In this document: in pieces, positions 28,701-36,549 of the stretch
Layout: every line of letters starts with the position of its first letter
Position numbering within the stretch: position 1 is the first letter of the stretch
The notes under the pieces: generated by a model
What the model was told of the DNA's origin: nothing
The model's database searches: none
The model's input: the letters and a program-made list of their open reading frames with translations, nothing else
Translations under genes and position numbers: made by a program
Source of the DNA: Saprospirales bacterium GYS_P2D
GTDB taxonomy: Bacteria; Bacteroidota; Bacteroidia; Chitinophagales; Saprospiraceae
DNA length: 64,000 nucleotides
NCBI GenBank assembly: GCA_009833045.1
Contig: WUUP01000009.1
Location: forward strand, 140,262 to 204,261
Direction: 5' to 3'

Positions 28701-28791
28701 CAGTGACAGTCTGCTGAGCCCATGATATATGTACCATGAGCATCAAGGACATAATTATCCCTGTGGTTAGTTTGGATAGTTTATTTTTCAT
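25708..28791 (-). CDS. SusC/RagA-family TonB-dependent outer-membrane transporter
   Basis: A 1027-residue protein of normal SusC length with a signal peptide (VHISWAQQ). Order: a carboxypeptidase-regulatory-like domain (QTVTGQVLDAAGGDPLIGVN to about residue 110), the TonB box region with ALNEVVVVGYTTRKKG, the plug with VLIDGIPTESF and SLSVLKDGAAAIYGARAANG, and then the 22-strand barrel ending in KSYSFGVNLTL. It imports oligosaccharides into the periplasm with energy from TonB/ExbBD, none of which is encoded here. A candidate operator with up to three direct repeats lies 84-131 bases upstream. No sigma/anti-sigma pair and no hybrid two-component sensor lies nearby, so control by the AraC regulator is the simplest model. 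Confidence 0.96.
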   Translation of the reverse strand: MKNKLSKLTTGIIMSLMLMVHISWAQQTVTGQVLDAAGGDPLIGVNIIEQGTANGTITDLDGNYMLTVSSDAVLEFSFTGFSTQSIAVDGQSTINVNMAEEATALNEVVVVGYTTRKKGELTGSVATLDNEIIERTTNKDVAKSLAGKVPGLIVSDRGGYPGSDSDITLLIRGKSTLGNNAPLVLIDGIPTESFSHLAPTDIESLSVLKDGAAAIYGARAANGVILITTKRGRDGKPVINVGSTYSSSSLSRRPDLMDAEQYAIYRNEAAERYGLELPFSDADIQQYASGALPSTDWYDATIADSAPEWRHTLSVSGGADRVNYFVSGDYIDQEGLFRSGGVNFEQYQLRSNIDIKVHDKVKLGVDVSGRFGDRNEPGVDQSFIYKHIYTNEPTEPAIYDNGLMAWGGENGANPVIMSGPEGGFVNRIDNNLRSRLALDVDLDWIAEGLSFRSYAGIRRWTTDTKSWYTPWTVYTFQEGTGEYVESAGFSQQGATNILRENFWKFDELMLNSTIHYDQTFGQHTIRGFVGTERFTSSQRNFWAERRDFPSNDVPELFAGADEGQISNGGSSESARLNYFGSLSYDFDKKYFIDLTLRHDGSSNFGPGNRFGTFPGVALAWSIADEPFMESTGDWLSALKLRTSWALMGNDRIAPFQFLTRYNYGGGANTQPNSYIFGTNGTRYNGYASANVPNPDITWEKAKMMNVGLNFALLDYKFTADVNYFYQKREDILITRNASIPDVAGITLPQENLGKVDNFGYEIALGYNDKVGKVNYNLGFNFTQAKNEIVFMDEAANVSENLRREGFPIDSYIVYPTNGIFQTQAEIDAAPAVIEGTVPGEPYYIDTNGDGQINAGDRTRVYSSNVPEIQYGFLGGLSVGSFDMNFLFQGQANAEMLVFFDQNGALPQYVFDQRWTPENTGGRYPRAFGLNDKYSGSQNDVDNFQGADFYLHDASFLRLKELELGYTFSQEQTKFGKARIFFRGLNLSTMFSEVYDLGLDPEAAGYNNFRNSTYPSLKSYSFGVNLTL

Positions 28792-28874
28792 TTACGATAG
28801 TTAAAAAAACAAATAACAAACACCTGGATGAATAAAGACCAGATGGATAACAAAAGCTAAATAATAGCATATTT

Positions 28875-28922
28875 GACTTTACCCATTAGTTGATTTTATC
28901 CGATACATACACTTTTTTACCA
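28875..28922 (-). promoter_or_regulatory. Candidate operator with three direct repeats upstream of susC
   Basis: On the minus strand three related half-sites are spaced 20 and 18 bases apart: TGGTAAAAAAGTGTATGT, CGGATAAAATCAACTAAT and GGGTAAAGTC. The first shares AGTGTATGT with the GH127 site, and the second shares GATAAAAT/GGTAAAAT. The set lies 84-131 bases before the susC start, in the largest intergenic region of the locus. Confidence 0.5.
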
Positions 28923-29076
28923 TTACTTAATCCTTTGGGTAAATATCTGCACATAGAGCCTAAATATGAATATAGTCGCCTATCCCCTCGAGCCTACTGA
29001 GGCTATGACATCTCCTCAGGATGCATTAAGTGTAGCCGATCCAAAAAGACTAAAATGAAAAGTAAAAAAAGGAAAA

Positions 29077-29709
29077 CTATGACTGAGCTGCCGCTCTAAC
29101 CTTCTCAAAATGTGACAATAAGCTGTCAACATCAATAGGATCGAGGAGATCCTTTGGAAATAATGAACCTCCCATACCTGCTCCTACAGCTCCAACAGCT
29201 AAAAACTCAGGGAGATTTTCAATATTCACACCGCCTGTCGGGAGTAGTTTGATCTGATCAAGTGGAGCGAGTACATCCTTTACATATTTTACCCCGAGTT
29301 GAGAAGCGGGAAAAACTTTGACCATATCTGCTCCTGCTGACCAGGCCTGATAGATCTCAGTAGGACTATACGCTCCAGCGAACACTACTAATCCTGCAGC
29401 CTTCGCCTGACGGATCACTTCGACGTCCACGATCGGTGTGACTATATACTGGGCAGCTGTCGTGAGGACTTGATCGAGATCAGCCATGGAGCACACAGTA
29501 CCGACACCTACATTTAGCGTAGGATACGATGCTGATATAGCATTGACTATAGTCAATACATCAGGCGTATTCATCGTGATCTCTATATTGCTCATACCTG
29601 CACGATGATAGACATCCATCACTGTCATTACTTTGTCGATGGCCATACCTCTCATGATACCGACTACGGGTACCTCTCTGAACGCTTCCCAGTTAAATGA
29701 CTTTTTCAT
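29077..29709 (-). CDS. dgoA: KDPG/KDPGal-type aldolase (2-dehydro-3-deoxy-6-phosphogalactonate aldolase likely)
   Basis: A 210-residue class I aldolase of the KDPG family. Visible are GIMRG near the N-terminus, the EITMNTPD Glu, the ADMVKVFPAS segment with the Schiff-base Lys, and PTGGVNIENLPEF for phosphate binding. It splits a 2-keto-3-deoxy-6-phospho-hexonate into pyruvate and glyceraldehyde-3-phosphate. KDPG and KDPGal aldolases share these motifs; the choice of the galactose form rests on the neighbouring DgoK kinase, which overlaps it by 4 bases (ATGA). It is the last gene of a four-gene catabolic unit. In carrageenan-degrading Bacteroidota the same activity (called DauD) closes the 3,6-anhydro-D-galactose pathway. 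Confidence 0.85.
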   Translation of the reverse strand: MKKSFNWEAFREVPVVGIMRGMAIDKVMTVMDVYHRAGMSNIEITMNTPDVLTIVNAISASYPTLNVGVGTVCSMADLDQVLTTAAQYIVTPIVDVEVIRQAKAAGLVVFAGAYSPTEIYQAWSAGADMVKVFPASQLGVKYVKDVLAPLDQIKLLPTGGVNIENLPEFLAVGAVGAGMGGSLFPKDLLDPIDVDSLLSHFEKVRAAAQS

Positions 29710-30635
29710 AATGCTGATATAATTTTGATCTGCCCTGACACAAATATCTGTGCTAATGAATCTTCTCGTATAAAAGTAGTACGTCCTGACAGGCCCAAAG
29801 TAGCAATAGCCTCTCTGTATAGATCATAGAGCACACCACCAGTACTGACATAGATCACATCATCTGAATCGACTAAGTAGCTGAGCTCCGCCCCTATCAA
29901 TAGTCCACTGAGATAGTAGGCGCCTTCTGCCCTATTCATCTTACCAGATAGCTCGTGCGCTCGTAGTGTCAGTAGCTCTCCAGACAGCCCATGTACAGAC
30001 TGATGGATCCGCTGTACACCTTGGCGAAAAGCCTCACTATACTCTCTTTTCCAAGAAGATTTTTCGACAGCAGTCGTCAAAATAGAGTGCTCGCTGAGCA
30101 AGGCATGCAGCTCTCCGGTCATGAAATTGCCCATGGATCTGTACGCCCCATCGCTATACAGTACGTGCTTACTATGCGTACCGGGCAGTATAAGCATCAA
30201 GCTCTCCACCTCTCCTACATGATCGAGGGCTCCAATCGCCTGGGTCTCCTCACCTCTCATGAATCCCATACCATCACTGACCCCAGAGATCATGTAGATC
30301 TCGTGACTATTCCAATCAGGTAACTGAACAACCGCTAAACCACTACCATCTCCTGACATAGGCAGCTGGGCATAGGGCAACTCTCTGATGCCAATAGATG
30401 AGCTGGCCATACCAGATAAAATGACCTGAGCATCTGTAGATACCTTGAGGTCCGATATCACTTGCTTAAGATATTCTTCTTGAGCGAGATGAGGATCTCG
30501 CTCTCCGACGAAGGACCTCACTCCTTTATCTGACTCATAGGTCGATACAATTGAGGTAGAAGCTGTATCTACTACATACGCCCTAAAATTTGACGTCCCC
30601 CAATCTATACTTACTATTTGCCCTGTGAGCTGCAT
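29706..30635 (-). CDS. dgoK: 2-dehydro-3-deoxygalactonokinase
   Basis: A 309-residue protein of normal length for the DgoK family (PF05035). Phosphate-binding loops are IVSIDWGTSNFRAYVVD at the N-terminus and ISGVSDGMGFMRGEETQ; LPGTHSKHVLY and FMTGELHALLSEHSIL are family hallmarks. It phosphorylates 2-keto-3-deoxy-galactonate with ATP in the cytoplasm, giving the substrate of the overlapping aldolase gene. The presence of this kinase rather than a KdgK-type kinase argues for a galacto-configured acid, from D-galactonate or from 3,6-anhydro-D-galactonate. It lies 15 bases downstream of the aldehyde dehydrogenase. Confidence 0.92.
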   Translation of the reverse strand: MQLTGQIVSIDWGTSNFRAYVVDTASTSIVSTYESDKGVRSFVGERDPHLAQEEYLKQVISDLKVSTDAQVILSGMASSSIGIRELPYAQLPMSGDGSGLAVVQLPDWNSHEIYMISGVSDGMGFMRGEETQAIGALDHVGEVESLMLILPGTHSKHVLYSDGAYRSMGNFMTGELHALLSEHSILTTAVEKSSWKREYSEAFRQGVQRIHQSVHGLSGELLTLRAHELSGKMNRAEGAYYLSGLLIGAELSYLVDSDDVIYVSTGGVLYDLYREAIATLGLSGRTTFIREDSLAQIFVSGQIKIISAL

Positions 30636-30650
30636 CAGAATATTTTGCTT

Positions 30651-32078
30651 TTAACCGATGGCTAAAGTAACTCGTTTCTTGATCAAATAATCATCCAGCG
30701 CATACTCAGAGCAGTCGACACCTATACCACTATTTTTGATCCCTCCATGTGGTAGATAGATATCATATTTCACCCCATTGAGCTGTACCTCACCAAACTC
30801 TAATCGCTGTGCGAAATACTCCAATGTATCCGAGTCTGCAGAGAATACATAAGAGGCTAAACCCGCATCAGTATCATTGGCTAATTCGATAACCTCCTCC
30901 TTAGTATCAAAGGCTGTCACGAATACGATAGGTCCAAAGACTTCTTCATCAAATACCTTAGGATTAATCTCCTCAAACTGTAAGATCGTCGGCTCAAAGT
31001 AATAACCTGGCATGTCTGGCATCTCACCTCCTGATATCAGGGTAGCACCCTGATCTAACGCCATCGCTGTGAGTTCTTGGCATCTGATGACAGAGGCCTT
31101 GTTCGCCAGTGGCCCCATATTTGGCTCCGCTGCTTTATACCCCATATTCTTACTGAGAAATTCTTTTTTGACACGAGCTACGAACTCATCGATGATATCT
31201 CTGTGGATGTAGTAGCGATTAGGAGCTACACATATTTGGCCTGCATTGACTGTCTTGAGAGCAGATCCTATAGCCACCGCCTTGTCCAGATCAGCATCAG
31301 GCATCACGATGAAAGGCGCATTGCCTCCACACTCCATGCTATATCGCTTGATAGATGAACGACAGCTCTGAGCGATGAGTCGCTGTGCGGTCTGCGTAGA
31401 TCCGATCATAGTCACCAGTCTTGGCACCTTGCTCGATGATAGCAGCACGGCTACTTCCTGCACATCCCCGCAGAGGATATTGACCACTCCAGCGGGTAGG
31501 CCTATCTCGTGACACAGCTCTCCGATCCAGTATGCCGATAGCGGAGAGTACTCAGACGGCTTGATGATGATCGAGCAGCCCGATGCCAGTGCCGGTCCGA
31601 GCTTAAACCCAAGATTGAGCATTGGAAAATTGTACGCTATGAATGCCACCACTACGCCGACTGGCTGATGTACTAATCTGTGAGTATGATCGCCTACTCG
31701 GTCGGGGATATCTATATCTGTGATCTCTTGGATCGTCTCAGCATAGTACTGCAGACTGTTAGTGATACTCACGAAGTCTTCTTCTGTATCGGCATAGGTC
31801 TTGCCCATCTCCATAGATATCAGGCCTCGCAGCTCATCCTCTCGATCCACTATCGCCTGTCGGAGTCGTAGCATATAGTCACATCGCTCGGCTACAGGGG
31901 TAGCAGACCAGATCTGAAATCCCTGCTGAGCAGCCTCGATAGCGAGAGACACATCCTGACTATTAGCCCAGGCGATCTCTGCCACTTTAGCCTCGTCACC
32001 AGGACAGATAATATTATACCGATTATTGTCAGAGGCATCTCTTAGCTCTCCTCCTATATATAGTTTTTTGTAGTCCAT
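30651..32078 (-). CDS. NAD(P)-dependent aldehyde dehydrogenase (candidate 3,6-anhydro-D-galactose dehydrogenase)
   Basis: A 475-residue aldehyde dehydrogenase of standard length. Catalytic residues are visible: the general base Glu in YSMECGGNAPFIV, and the nucleophile Cys in NAGQICVAPNRYYIH; cofactor contacts are IIKPSEYSP and MIGSTQTAQRL. By sequence alone it could be a succinate-semialdehyde or glycolaldehyde-type enzyme. Here it is encoded between DgoK and an enolase-superfamily enzyme, the arrangement known for oxidation of 3,6-anhydro-D-galactose to the aldonic acid in carrageenan degraders (DauA). A plain galactonate route would not need such an enzyme, which supports the anhydrosugar reading. 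Substrate is inferred. Confidence 0.85.
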   Translation of the reverse strand: MDYKKLYIGGELRDASDNNRYNIICPGDEAKVAEIAWANSQDVSLAIEAAQQGFQIWSATPVAERCDYMLRLRQAIVDREDELRGLISMEMGKTYADTEEDFVSITNSLQYYAETIQEITDIDIPDRVGDHTHRLVHQPVGVVVAFIAYNFPMLNLGFKLGPALASGCSIIIKPSEYSPLSAYWIGELCHEIGLPAGVVNILCGDVQEVAVLLSSSKVPRLVTMIGSTQTAQRLIAQSCRSSIKRYSMECGGNAPFIVMPDADLDKAVAIGSALKTVNAGQICVAPNRYYIHRDIIDEFVARVKKEFLSKNMGYKAAEPNMGPLANKASVIRCQELTAMALDQGATLISGGEMPDMPGYYFEPTILQFEEINPKVFDEEVFGPIVFVTAFDTKEEVIELANDTDAGLASYVFSADSDTLEYFAQRLEFGEVQLNGVKYDIYLPHGGIKNSGIGVDCSEYALDDYLIKKRVTLAIG

Positions 32079-32102
32079 TCTTGGATTTAAATGTAGTTCT
32101 AT

Positions 32103-33260
32103 TTATGAAATGATAGTAGCCGAAGACACCTCGATACGATGTCTCTCGACACAGTCGGCATCTACGGATATCCCCAGTCCCGGGGCATCGGTGATGTATA
32201 AACGACCATCTTCAAATCTGGCATCACTCTGCGTCAGTTGATCTCTCAGTTTATTCTCAGTACGGTCATACTCCATGAGATGATCAGCCGCCACCAGTCG
32301 ACCTGGTACAGGATCAAGATTGAGCACAAAATGTGAGGCCGCCGCTATAGCTATACCGGTACCCCAAGTGTGGGGCACTATCTCTACTCCTCTGGCAGAG
32401 GTCAATGTCGAAATACGCTTAGCCTCTGTGAGTCCGCCTGTAGCACATATATCTGGCTGAGCGATATCGATAGACTGCGCCTGTAGCAATCGCTGAAAGC
32501 CAAAGCGAAGGTACTCACATTCGCCACCAGCTATAGGTATCGTGGTAGACTCTCGGAGCTCTCTATACTGATCATAATACTCAGGTGATATAGGCTCTTC
32601 AAACCATGATATATTATACTGCTCTACTTCCCTTGCCAGTTGCTTGGCCTCTCTCAGACTATATGCATGATTAGCATCGATCATGAGGGCCACATCATCG
32701 CCGATCGCAGCTCTCACTTGCTTTACATTTTCGATATCCCTTTTCACTCCGATGCCGACTTTCATCTTGATCGCTCGATAACCCTGATCGACATACATAG
32801 CTGCCTCATCTGCTAAGGCTCTACCCATGTCTACCATATCATCAGAGAAATATAGCCCTGTAGCATAGGGTGTGATATACTCTCGCTTTGGCCCGCCGAG
32901 CAATTGATAAACCGGCATATCCAGTATCTTACCCTTCAGATCCCAAAGTGCCACATCGATAGCACTGATCGCCGACATGAGCACGCCACTCCTGCTAAAA
33001 TCCATCGTACGACGATAGAGTGTCTCCCAGATGGTCTCTGTCTCGAGTGGATTTTGACCGATCACATATTGAGATAGATGCTGAATCCCAGCATGTATGA
33101 TAGAGGCAGGACCATATCCCTCTCCCCATCCTATATGGCCTGTATCACTGACGATCTTGACTATGCAGATAGTGCGGCTGGAGTAGTGCCACTGTGAGAA
33201 ATAAAAACTATTGTCCAGTGTATCAGACAGGACATATGGTTCGATAGCTACTATTTTCAT
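32103..33260 (-). CDS. Enolase-superfamily (mandelate racemase/muconate lactonizing type) dehydratase or cycloisomerase
   Basis: A 385-residue enzyme of the MR/MLE group. Metal ligands and catalytic residues are all present: KMKVG with the KxK lysines, D in IDANHAYS, E in WFEEPIS, E in GGECEY, and His in IVPHTWGTGIA. In the cytoplasm such enzymes dehydrate sugar acids (D-galactonate, L-rhamnonate) or open 3,6-anhydrogalactonate to 2-keto-3-deoxy-galactonate. The following aldehyde dehydrogenase (24 bases away), DgoK and aldolase point to the cycloisomerase role (DauB-like), with galactonate dehydratase as the alternative. It heads the four-gene unit, with a candidate operator 108-147 bases upstream. 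Confidence 0.88.
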   Translation of the reverse strand: MKIVAIEPYVLSDTLDNSFYFSQWHYSSRTICIVKIVSDTGHIGWGEGYGPASIIHAGIQHLSQYVIGQNPLETETIWETLYRRTMDFSRSGVLMSAISAIDVALWDLKGKILDMPVYQLLGGPKREYITPYATGLYFSDDMVDMGRALADEAAMYVDQGYRAIKMKVGIGVKRDIENVKQVRAAIGDDVALMIDANHAYSLREAKQLAREVEQYNISWFEEPISPEYYDQYRELRESTTIPIAGGECEYLRFGFQRLLQAQSIDIAQPDICATGGLTEAKRISTLTSARGVEIVPHTWGTGIAIAAASHFVLNLDPVPGRLVAADHLMEYDRTENKLRDQLTQSDARFEDGRLYITDAPGLGISVDADCVERHRIEVSSATIIS

Positions 33261-33367
33261 ATTTCTTGATCTAAGGATGCATCATTAATAATAATGCGAG
33301 ATTCATACGACTCGATCTCACAGGGACACATCATACAGTCACAAATAAAAACATGTAGCGAGCTCAT

Positions 33368-33407
33368 CAATGGATAGATATTATCCACTTTCGGCACTAT
33401 CTTACCT
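33368..33407 (-). promoter_or_regulatory. Candidate operator upstream of the enolase-family gene
   Basis: On the minus strand: AGGTAAGATAGTGCCGAA and, 20 bases on, TGGATAATATCTATCCAT followed by TG. The end CTATCCATTG is identical to the end of the GH127 site, and the core GGTAA..TAGTG is shared with the GH127 and araC sites. It lies 108-147 bases before the gene start, between it and araC. Confidence 0.5.
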
Positions 33408-33424
33408 ATCAACTCTGGACAAAA

Positions 33425-34315
33425 TCACGACAAAACAGTATCAGAAGTAAGCTGATATTGTTTAGTGAATTCTGACGGAGTCATTCCTTTCAGACTTTTA
33501 AACTGGCGATTAAAATTAGTGATCGTATTGAAGCCCGACTGATAGCAGACCTCGGAGATAGAGTACTCTCCCTTGATCAGCATCTGACAGGCATTTCGGA
33601 TACGGATCTCAGTGAGATACTCACTAAATGACTTCTGCGTACGCTTTTTAAAGAAGCGGCAAAAAGAATTGGGAGTCATATGAGCGATATCAGCCACCTC
33701 CTTCAGCTTAATAGTTTTATCAAAGTTGTCCGTCAAAAACTTAATGATACTGCTCATGCGATCCTTCTCGTCCTTATTGTATACATCTATGATCCGATCA
33801 TGACATAGGATCTCACTTTCTTGGCTCTGCGCCAATATGTCCAAGACTCTCAGCAGGTCTATGACCCTCGGCAGGCCCGTAGCCCCGACTAATCCGCCTA
33901 AGATATTGTGAACTAAGTACACATCACGCTCAGAAAACTTCAGACCTCGATTAGCATTCTGTAGCATATGCCTGACGCCCTTGTACTCATACAGCCCATC
34001 AAATCCCTCACCCAAAAAATCAGGCAAGAACTTAATGATGATGAGATCTACCATTCGATCACTATTCTCATCGAGGTAGTAGTCACGGTCATTTCTGAAT
34101 AGATGAGGCAATCCACTCCCTATGAGATAGAGCTCCCCTTCTTCAAAATTGCCTATACTATTTCCTACGTATCGAGTACCTGAGCTTTTACGAAAGTATA
34201 TTAACTCTACTTCAGGGTGATAATGCCAGTTTTGCTCGATACATGGCATCCGGTCTTGACGTACGGTAAAAGCCTGATCTACAGCTTTCTGCGAAGGGTT
34301 ATAGTTAAGTTTCAT
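33425..34315 (-). CDS. AraC-family transcriptional regulator with N-terminal cupin
   Basis: A 296-residue protein. Residues 1-110 form a cupin sensor domain (WHYHPEVELIYFRKSSGTRY, GELYLIGSGLPHLFRND). The last 100 residues are a double helix-turn-helix: TIKLKEVADIAHMTPNSFCRFFKKRTQKSFSEYL-type first motif and SISEVCYQSGFNTITNFNRQFK second motif (each given in part here as read from the sequence). Regulators of this kind sense a sugar with the cupin and bind direct repeats. It is encoded between the catabolic unit and galKT. A half-site of the shared motif lies 52-69 bases upstream of its own start, which fits autoregulation. An AraC-type regulator is also known in the carrageenan regulon of Zobellia. 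Confidence 0.92.
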   Translation of the reverse strand: MKLNYNPSQKAVDQAFTVRQDRMPCIEQNWHYHPEVELIYFRKSSGTRYVGNSIGNFEEGELYLIGSGLPHLFRNDRDYYLDENSDRMVDLIIIKFLPDFLGEGFDGLYEYKGVRHMLQNANRGLKFSERDVYLVHNILGGLVGATGLPRVIDLLRVLDILAQSQESEILCHDRIIDVYNKDEKDRMSSIIKFLTDNFDKTIKLKEVADIAHMTPNSFCRFFKKRTQKSFSEYLTEIRIRNACQMLIKGEYSISEVCYQSGFNTITNFNRQFKSLKGMTPSEFTKQYQLTSDTVLS

Positions 34316-34366
34316 AGCAAGATAGTTTTGACTACGAGATGAATATACATCAATATCCGAGACAGA

Positions 34367-34384
34367 ATCTACACTATTTTACCC
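34367..34384 (-). promoter_or_regulatory. Candidate operator half-site upstream of araC
   Basis: The minus strand reads GGGTAAAATAGTGTAGAT; the 12 bases GGGTAAAATAGT are identical to those of the second GH127 half-site. It lies 52-69 bases before the araC start, between galT and araC. A clear second half-site at 18-20 bases is not seen (a poor one, GGAGATACTGGAGGGTGA, lies upstream). Confidence 0.45.
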
Positions 34385-34402
34385 CTCACCCTCCAGTATC
34401 TC

Positions 34403-35419
34403 CTAAAGATCTCTTAGCTGAGCTGCTGCCATCTCTGCAGTAATGTCTCGCTGTGCATTAGCAAACATCTCATAGCCGACCATAAACTTGCGCACTGTAG
34501 CCGACCTCAGCAATGGTGGATAAAACGTCATATGCCAATGCCAGTAATCATAGTCTGCACCATCTGTAGGCGCCTGATGGATCCCCGCACTATATGGAAA
34601 TGAGGTATCAAATAAGCGATCAAACTTGACTGTCAGCACTTTAAGTGCATCGCTATAGCCTACCACCTCCACATCGGTCATCTCACTGATATCCCGCATG
34701 TGTCGACGAGGTATGATCATCGCCTCATATGGCCAGGTGGCCCAGTACGGCACCAGTACTGCGCATTCTTCATTAGCGTATATGATCCGCTCTTGAGCGT
34801 CGATCTCTTGCTGTAGATAGGCTGACAGTAGACTCTCTCCTTTGTCCTCCCAATATTCTTTTTGATGATGGGATTTTTTTAAGACCTCGTTAGGGATAGA
34901 GCTCTGGGACCATATCTGGCCATGGGGATGAGGATTGCTACAGCCCATCATCGCCCCTTTATTTTCAAATATCTGGACATGATTAATATCCTCCTGAGTG
35001 CCCAGTTCCTTGTATTCTTTTTGCCATAGTCTGATCACATTGGCTATAGCCTCCCTGCTCATATCAGCGAGTGTCAGCGAGTGATCTGGAGAAAAGCAAA
35101 TGACCTTGCAGATGCCTCGCTCCCCTTTAGCTCGGAGCAGACCATCGACGATCTCATCTGTCGGACTATCAGGCAGCAGCGCCGAGTAGTCATTGATAAA
35201 AGCATAGGTATCTGTATACTCCGGTGTCACCGCACCACTTGCTCGGGTATTGCCAGGACAGAGATAGCACTTAGGATCGTAGCTCTCTTTCTTTTTATCT
35301 TGCTTCTCCTCGACCTTGCCTTGCCATGGGCGTTTGTTGCGATGTGGAGAGACCAGTATCCACTCTCCAGTCAAGATATTATACCGACGATGCGGATCTT
35401 CATTAAAATCTATAGACAT
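34403..35419 (-). CDS. galT: Galactose-1-phosphate uridylyltransferase
   Basis: A 338-residue HIT-superfamily enzyme of normal length. The zinc-binding CYLCPGN motif, the active-site NPHPHGQIWSQ with the nucleophilic His, and the late WHWHMTFYPP signature are all present. It exchanges UMP between UDP-glucose and galactose-1-phosphate in the Leloir pathway. Its start overlaps the end of galK by 10 bases, so the pair is translationally coupled. No galactose mutarotase or UDP-galactose epimerase gene lies in the window. Placed next to the anhydrogalactose cassette, it would take the other half of the galactan repeat. Confidence 0.95.
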   Translation of the reverse strand: MSIDFNEDPHRRYNILTGEWILVSPHRNKRPWQGKVEEKQDKKKESYDPKCYLCPGNTRASGAVTPEYTDTYAFINDYSALLPDSPTDEIVDGLLRAKGERGICKVICFSPDHSLTLADMSREAIANVIRLWQKEYKELGTQEDINHVQIFENKGAMMGCSNPHPHGQIWSQSSIPNEVLKKSHHQKEYWEDKGESLLSAYLQQEIDAQERIIYANEECAVLVPYWATWPYEAMIIPRRHMRDISEMTDVEVVGYSDALKVLTVKFDRLFDTSFPYSAGIHQAPTDGADYDYWHWHMTFYPPLLRSATVRKFMVGYEMFANAQRDITAEMAAAQLRDL

Positions 35420-36549
35420 GTATCTGCGTATGTAGTAGATGATATAATCTGTGCGCCATCACCGATCTTCAGCTGATATGATGTCAGCTCTATGCCATGG
35501 GCAGTATGATACTCTCTGGTCATCCGATCTATGACGCTATCAACATACAGCTCTTGGACCAGGTTGATAGTACATCCACCAAATCCCCCACCCATCATAC
35601 GGCTCCCCAGTATCCGCTCATCAGATCGGGTCAGCTCTACTAATGTATCCAGCTCTGGACAACTGACCTCATAGTCTTGACTCAGACTCTCATGAGATCT
35701 GTACATGAACGCACCCAGCATCGCTATATCTCCCGCTGACAGGGCCTCAGAAGCTCGAAGTACCCGATTGGTCTCAGAGACTACATGACGAGCTCGAGCC
35801 ATCTCAAACTCTGTAAGATCAACACTCACTGTATTCAGCAGGTGTTGATCTACATCTCTATAGGATTGGATTCCTTTATGTTTTGATTTGATTTTTTCCA
35901 GCGCTGATTCGCACTGAGCTCGGCGATCATTGTAGGCGGAGGTGGCCAGCTCGTGAGACACATGCGAGTTGAGCAACACTATCCGATATTCACCCAGGTC
36001 ACAGGGTAGATACTCATAGCTCAGATCTCTACAGTCCAGTCGCAACACCTGCCCAGCTCGCCCCATCACACTGGCAAACTGATCCATAATGCCACATTTG
36101 ATCCCGACGTATCTATGCTCAGCCATCTGGCACGCCTTGATCAGCTGCCAGTCATCGAGCTGTAGATCCCAGAGCTCTATGAGTCCACGAGCAAAACTAC
36201 ACTCCAAGGATGCCGAAGAACTGAGCCCACTGCCGATCGGCACATCTCCGCTAAATGTAGCTGAAAATCCACCTATCTCAGCACCATAGCCGATCAGTTC
36301 CATCAGTACCCCATAGAGATACTTTGCCCATGTCGGTAGCCCATGAGCCTCCCCTATTTTAAATCTGACCCGGTCGTCTATGTTCTGAGCATGAAGCTCG
36401 ACCTCACTATCTGTACCATTAGCCATGATCTCAAATCGAGTACCTCGATCTATCGCTGCTGGCATGACGTAGCCGTCATTGTAGTCTATATGCTCTCCGA
36501 TGATGTTGATACGCCCTGGCGCCCAACTGATTACCTTTTTATTTTTCAT
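35410..36549 (-). CDS. galK: Galactokinase
   Basis: A 379-residue GHMP kinase. The galactokinase signature WAPGRINIIGEHIDYNDGY is at the N-terminus, the ATP-binding VPIGSGLSSSASLE near residue 110, the KCGIMDQFASVMG segment near residue 160, and GSRMMGGGFGGCTINL near residue 335. It phosphorylates galactose for GalT, which overlaps it by 10 bases. The 255 bases upstream separate it from a divergent DUF1508 gene and hold no convincing copy of the operator motif, so control may differ from that of the catabolic unit. Confidence 0.95.
   Translation of the reverse strand: MKNKKVISWAPGRINIIGEHIDYNDGYVMPAAIDRGTRFEIMANGTDSEVELHAQNIDDRVRFKIGEAHGLPTWAKYLYGVLMELIGYGAEIGGFSATFSGDVPIGSGLSSSASLECSFARGLIELWDLQLDDWQLIKACQMAEHRYVGIKCGIMDQFASVMGRAGQVLRLDCRDLSYEYLPCDLGEYRIVLLNSHVSHELATSAYNDRRAQCESALEKIKSKHKGIQSYRDVDQHLLNTVSVDLTEFEMARARHVVSETNRVLRASEALSAGDIAMLGAFMYRSHESLSQDYEVSCPELDTLVELTRSDERILGSRMMGGGFGGCTINLVQELYVDSVIDRMTREYHTAHGIELTSYQLKIGDGAQIISSTTYADTCL

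Noticed and set aside
28975..29030. AGCCT-ACTG-AGGCT hairpin after the aldolase gene as terminator
   Set aside because: The stem is only five pairs and no T-tract follows on the minus strand.
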